From contig NZ_CP079946.1 of NCBI RefSeq assembly GCF_019968905.1, positions 7,103,356 through 7,167,355 of the forward strand: a stretch of 64,000 nucleotides of DNA. The letters run 5' to 3'. This DNA is from Corallococcus sp. EGB (GTDB lineage Bacteria; Myxococcota; Myxococcia; Myxococcales; Myxococcaceae). The notes under the pieces were generated by a model that did no database searches, was not told the origin of the DNA, and saw only the letters and a list, made by a program, of their open reading frames with translations. Every line of letters starts with the position of its first letter. The first letter of the stretch is position 1. The position numbers and the translations under genes were made by a program. Shown piece by piece: positions 61,587-64,000 of the stretch.

Positions 61587-62057
61587 TCAAGCGTCCGCGT
61601 CGGGCTCCAGCCCCAGCGCCTCGCTCGCGAAGCGCGCCATGCGCTCGAGGAGCCGCGCCTTCTCGTCCAGGGCGCTGCGACCCGAGCGGTCCGCGAGGGC
61701 CTCCAGGCGCTCACCGCAGCGCAGGTCGAGGCAGACGTTCACGCCCACGCGCCGCTTCGAGTCGACATCCGTCGTAAGCAGGCCCACCTCCGCTTCGGTG
61801 GGTGTTTGGCACCAGTCACACATCTTGGGCGCCAGGGTCGGGTCGCCCTGCTGATCCCTACGGAAGGTGATGCCCGTGGGCTGCTTGCTCCCGGGCGCGA
61901 CGAACACGAGGAAGACGCGCACCCCATACGGATCCACCCACGAGAGGTAGTCCCGGACGAAGAGTGGAAGCTGGGTGCCCCTGGGCAATTCAACGTACTT
62001 GCGGTCCCGCGAGCGGAACGCGCGCTGCAACTCTTTCTCCGACTCGACTCGAAACAT
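61587..62057 (-). CDS. FBP/FusB-like EF-G-binding domain protein (treble-clef zinc finger)
   Basis: A 156-aa cytoplasmic protein. The opening MFRVESEKELQRAFRSRD, the LSWVDPYGVRVFLVFV strand pair and two Cys pairs, MCDWCQ and VCLDLRC, match the C-terminal zinc-binding domain of elongation-factor-G-binding proteins (FBP_C; FusB family). In staphylococci FusB releases EF-G from stalled ribosomes and gives fusidic acid resistance; here the N-terminal helical domain is missing, so only the zinc domain is present. ATG 62057 has GGAAGAG upstream; a TTG at 62096 is the longer choice. It converges on the NRPS. Confidence 0.8.
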   Translation of the reverse strand: MFRVESEKELQRAFRSRDRKYVELPRGTQLPLFVRDYLSWVDPYGVRVFLVFVAPGSKQPTGITFRRDQQGDPTLAPKMCDWCQTPTEAEVGLLTTDVDSKRRVGVNVCLDLRCGERLEALADRSGRSALDEKARLLERMARFASEALGLEPDADA

Positions 62058-62193
62058 GTCGTGCTCTTCCCTGCCTGCCTTCACGGCCAACCCCAACGTG
62101 CGTCAGCCTGATTTTGTCCGGTCCCTCCGGACACTGGGTTGAAATCACCATCGGATACCAGCTTGCCGGGCACTCGCGCTTCCGAGGCCCCCC

Positions 62194-62877
62194 ATGCTCC
62201 CCTCCAAGCAGCTCCTCCTGCCCCTGCTGCTCGTCGGAACGGGGGGCAGCGCCTGCGGCAACGATGCGTCCAACCAACCGCCCACCGTCAGCGACGCCAT
62301 CACCGCGCCCACCGCCCTGGTGGCCGGAGCGACCGGCACCTTCACCGTCGCCGCGGAGGATCCGGACGGAGACCTGCTGACGTACAAATGGACGCAGGTC
62401 TCTCCAAGCACTCCAGGTACCTGGGTGGGTGACACCATCCGCGAGCGCATGCAGTGGTATTCGCCCGTCGTGGCCGCGCAGACCGCGTTCACCTTCGCCG
62501 TGAGTGTCACGGACGGCGTGAACCCACCCGTGGTGCGGACCGTCACGCTGCCAGTGTCCGTGCCCCGCTACGCCGCGGATGTCCAGCCGGTGTGGAGCTC
62601 CTCGCAGTGCACGAACTGCCACGGCAAGGCAGGCAACCTGAGCCTCGCGGCGGACAGCAGCCATGCGAGCCTGATGGACACCCTCGCCATGGCCTGTGGC
62701 GGCACGCTCCCGCGCGTCACGCCCGGCGCCCCGGAGCTGTCCGCGCTCGTGCGCAAGATGGAGGGCACGGCGTGCGGGGACCGCATGCCCATGGGCACGC
62801 CGGAGTACTTCGATCAGCACCCGGGGCTGAACGTCCTGGTCCGCTCGTGGATCCTCGCGGGCGCGGCCAACGACTGA
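62194..62877 (+). CDS. Lipoprotein with PKD-like and cytochrome c-like parts
   Basis: A 227-aa predicted lipoprotein (lipobox GGSAC). Residues 30-125 form a PKD/Ig-like domain (VAAEDPDGDLLTYKWTQV, FAVSVTDGVNPPVVRTVTL). The last 100 residues carry a c-type haem motif CTNCH followed by MPMG and WILAGA, as in single-haem cytochromes or their non-haem relatives in myxobacterial lipoproteins. Probably a surface or periplasmic redox protein; no partner is seen. Single gene, with no strong ribosome site before the ATG. Confidence 0.75.
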   Translation: MLPSKQLLLPLLLVGTGGSACGNDASNQPPTVSDAITAPTALVAGATGTFTVAAEDPDGDLLTYKWTQVSPSTPGTWVGDTIRERMQWYSPVVAAQTAFTFAVSVTDGVNPPVVRTVTLPVSVPRYAADVQPVWSSSQCTNCHGKAGNLSLAADSSHASLMDTLAMACGGTLPRVTPGAPELSALVRKMEGTACGDRMPMGTPEYFDQHPGLNVLVRSWILAGAAND

Positions 62878-62932
62878 TGGCCGGGCCACGGGGGGCTCGC
62901 ACCGCTTCCGGCCCGGGCATAGGCTCGCCTCC

Positions 62933-63853
62933 GTGGCCGCGAACCCGCCCCTGCTGGACGACATGCTCCTCTTCGCGGAGGTGGTGGCGGCGGCCAGCAT
63001 CACGTCCGCGGCGGAGCGCCTGGGCCTGCGCAAGTCCACGGTGAGCCGCCGGCTGGCCGCCCTGGAGGAGCGCCTGGGCATCCGGCTGCTCGAGCGCAAC
63101 ACGCGCAGGCTCCGCCTCACGGAAGCAGGCCGCGAGTACCACGCCCACTGCGCGCGGCTCGTGGCCGAGGCCCGCGAGGTGAACGCGGCGGTGAGCGAGT
63201 CGCGCGGCACGCCCCAGGGCACGCTGCGCATCGCCACCCTGTCGCTCCTGGGCGAGTTGCTCACGCCCGTCATCGCGGAGCTGCTGCTGCACCAGCCCCG
63301 GCTGCGCGTGGAGGTGTCGCTCGCGCAGACGCACGTGGACCTCATCGCGGAGGACTACGACCTGGCGCTGCGCACCGGGCCGCTCGCGGACTCGTCGCTG
63401 ATGGCGCGCAGGCTCGGGCGCGTGCGCACGGGCTACTACGCCAGCCCGCACTACCTCAGCCGCCACGGCACGCCCCGGACACCAGAGGCGCTGACGGCGC
63501 ACGAGTGCATCCTGCTGGCCGAGTCCGGCACCGACGAGGTGTGGTTCTTCGGCGAGGGCCGGAGCGCGCGCACCGTCCCGGTGACGGGCCGCCTGCGCGT
63601 GCCGAGCGAGCGCGCGGGCCAGGCAGCGGCGCGCGCGGGGCTGGGCATCGTGCGGCTTCCGGCCTCGCTCGTGGCGGACGACGTGCGCGCGGGGCTGCTC
63701 ATCCCCGTGCTCGCGGCGGACACGCCCCCGGGCCTGCCCATCTACGCCGTCTATCCCAGCCGCCGGCAGCTGCCCCTCAAGGTGCGCGCCTTCCTGAAGC
63801 TGCTGTCCGCGCGCGGCGCCGCGCTGCCGTGGGAGGAGGAAGAGGGCTCCTGA
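62933..63853 (+). CDS. LysR-family transcriptional regulator
   Basis: A 306-aa regulator, normal length. The N-terminal winged helix-turn-helix reads LLFAEVVAAASITSAAERLG and LRKSTVSRRLAALEERLGIRLLER; the effector domain follows from about residue 90 (GTLRIATLSLLGELLTPVIAELL) and is of the CrgA/DsdC-like group with DYDLALRTG and SLMARRLG. GTG 62933 is the start; no earlier ATG in frame. The target may be the next, truncated gene at the right edge or its own promoter. It follows the lipoprotein by 55 bases. Confidence 0.9.
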   Translation: MAANPPLLDDMLLFAEVVAAASITSAAERLGLRKSTVSRRLAALEERLGIRLLERNTRRLRLTEAGREYHAHCARLVAEAREVNAAVSESRGTPQGTLRIATLSLLGELLTPVIAELLLHQPRLRVEVSLAQTHVDLIAEDYDLALRTGPLADSSLMARRLGRVRTGYYASPHYLSRHGTPRTPEALTAHECILLAESGTDEVWFFGEGRSARTVPVTGRLRVPSERAGQAAARAGLGIVRLPASLVADDVRAGLLIPVLAADTPPGLPIYAVYPSRRQLPLKVRAFLKLLSARGAALPWEEEEGS

Positions 63854-63960
63854 CGGAACAATGCGTCCCGCCAGGGGCGCTCGTCCGAGGCGCCGCCCGC
63901 GACTACATCCCGTGGACACGAGGCGCGGCCCCGAAGGAAGCCCGCGCCCTTCACGCGAGG

Positions 63961-64000
63961 ATGGGACACATGGCTGGCGACGTCATCGAGCTGGGAGACG
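63961..64000 (+). CDS. Possible start of a gene running off the right edge
   Basis: ATG 63961 follows GCGAGG and opens MGHMAGDVIELGD to the edge; ATG 63970 is an alternative. Only 13 codons are visible, so the product cannot be named. Confidence 0.35.
   Translation, partial: MGHMAGDVIELGD

Noticed and set aside
48284-61714. Minus-strand open frames of 830-860 codons under the NRPS gene
   Set aside because: They mirror the codon pattern of the NRPS, carry no recognisable domain, and the + strand shows unambiguous NRPS motifs throughout.

Overview
The window is GC-rich (about 70% by eye) and looks like a myxobacterium of the Myxococcus/Corallococcus group. This rests on gene content, not on a search: many secreted lipoproteins with Asp-Ala-Gly linkers, a C-terminal Cys/hydrophobic/Arg tail resembling MYXO-CTERM, a precursor closely resembling the Myxococcus bacteriocin fulvocin C, a giant NRPS, and almost no operons longer than three genes.

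Layout. 1-8605 is a class II lanthipeptide locus. A leftward export operon (RND-type adaptor, HlyD-type adaptor, C39-peptidase ABC transporter running off the left edge) is separated by a lipoprotein gene from a rightward precursor gene (lanA-type, 76 aa, double-Gly leader) and a LanM synthetase, with an attenuator-like hairpin between the last two. 8663-16338 holds an SRPBCC protein, an amidohydrolase overlapping an FAD hydroxylase, a DUF2092-type pair, a protein of seven Arg/Glu-rich helical repeats, and a lipoprotein. 16545-24725 is mostly single secreted proteins (crystallin-like lipoprotein, heparin-lyase-like protein, formamidase/NHL fusion, metalloprotease with lectin tail) plus two frame-disrupted remnants. 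24941-29394 is a three-gene operon of cytochrome-like lipoproteins and a Tat-exported DUF1501 protein. 29564-38863 carries a TIGR03118 protein, a deaminase, a GlxA-type regulator divergent from a dienelactone hydrolase, a sterol-desaturase-family membrane protein, a copper-radical galactose-oxidase-like protein and a PQQ-type sugar dehydrogenase. 39524-41146 pairs a low-GC fulvocin C-like bacteriocin precursor with the tmRNA gene. 41304-47480 has an alcohol dehydrogenase, an active/inactive M16 peptidase pair and an OmpA/TSP3 outer-membrane protein. 47699-61549 is one NRPS gene of 4616 codons ending in a thioesterase. 61587-64000 has an FBP/FusB-like zinc protein, a cytochrome-like lipoprotein, a LysR regulator and the start of a further gene.

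How the parts work together. Three separate peptide-natural-product routes lie in 64 kb: a ribosomal lanthipeptide, a ribosomal Cys-rich bacteriocin and a nonribosomal peptide. The LanM should dehydrate and cyclise the precursor; the C39 transporter should cut after Gly-Gly and export the product through the two adaptors. The NRPS order is C1-A1-T1-A2-T2-C2-(A remnant)-C3-A3-T3-C4-A4-T4-TE. Two in-frame deletion scars and a 1.5-kb near-identical repeat (A2/A4) suggest an assembly line recently rebuilt by recombination, or a misassembly.

Many intergenic gaps hold perfect GC-rich hairpins, most without a T-run, which I list as probable terminators. No CRISPR array, insertion sequence, rRNA or tRNA gene was seen; the only RNA gene is tmRNA.
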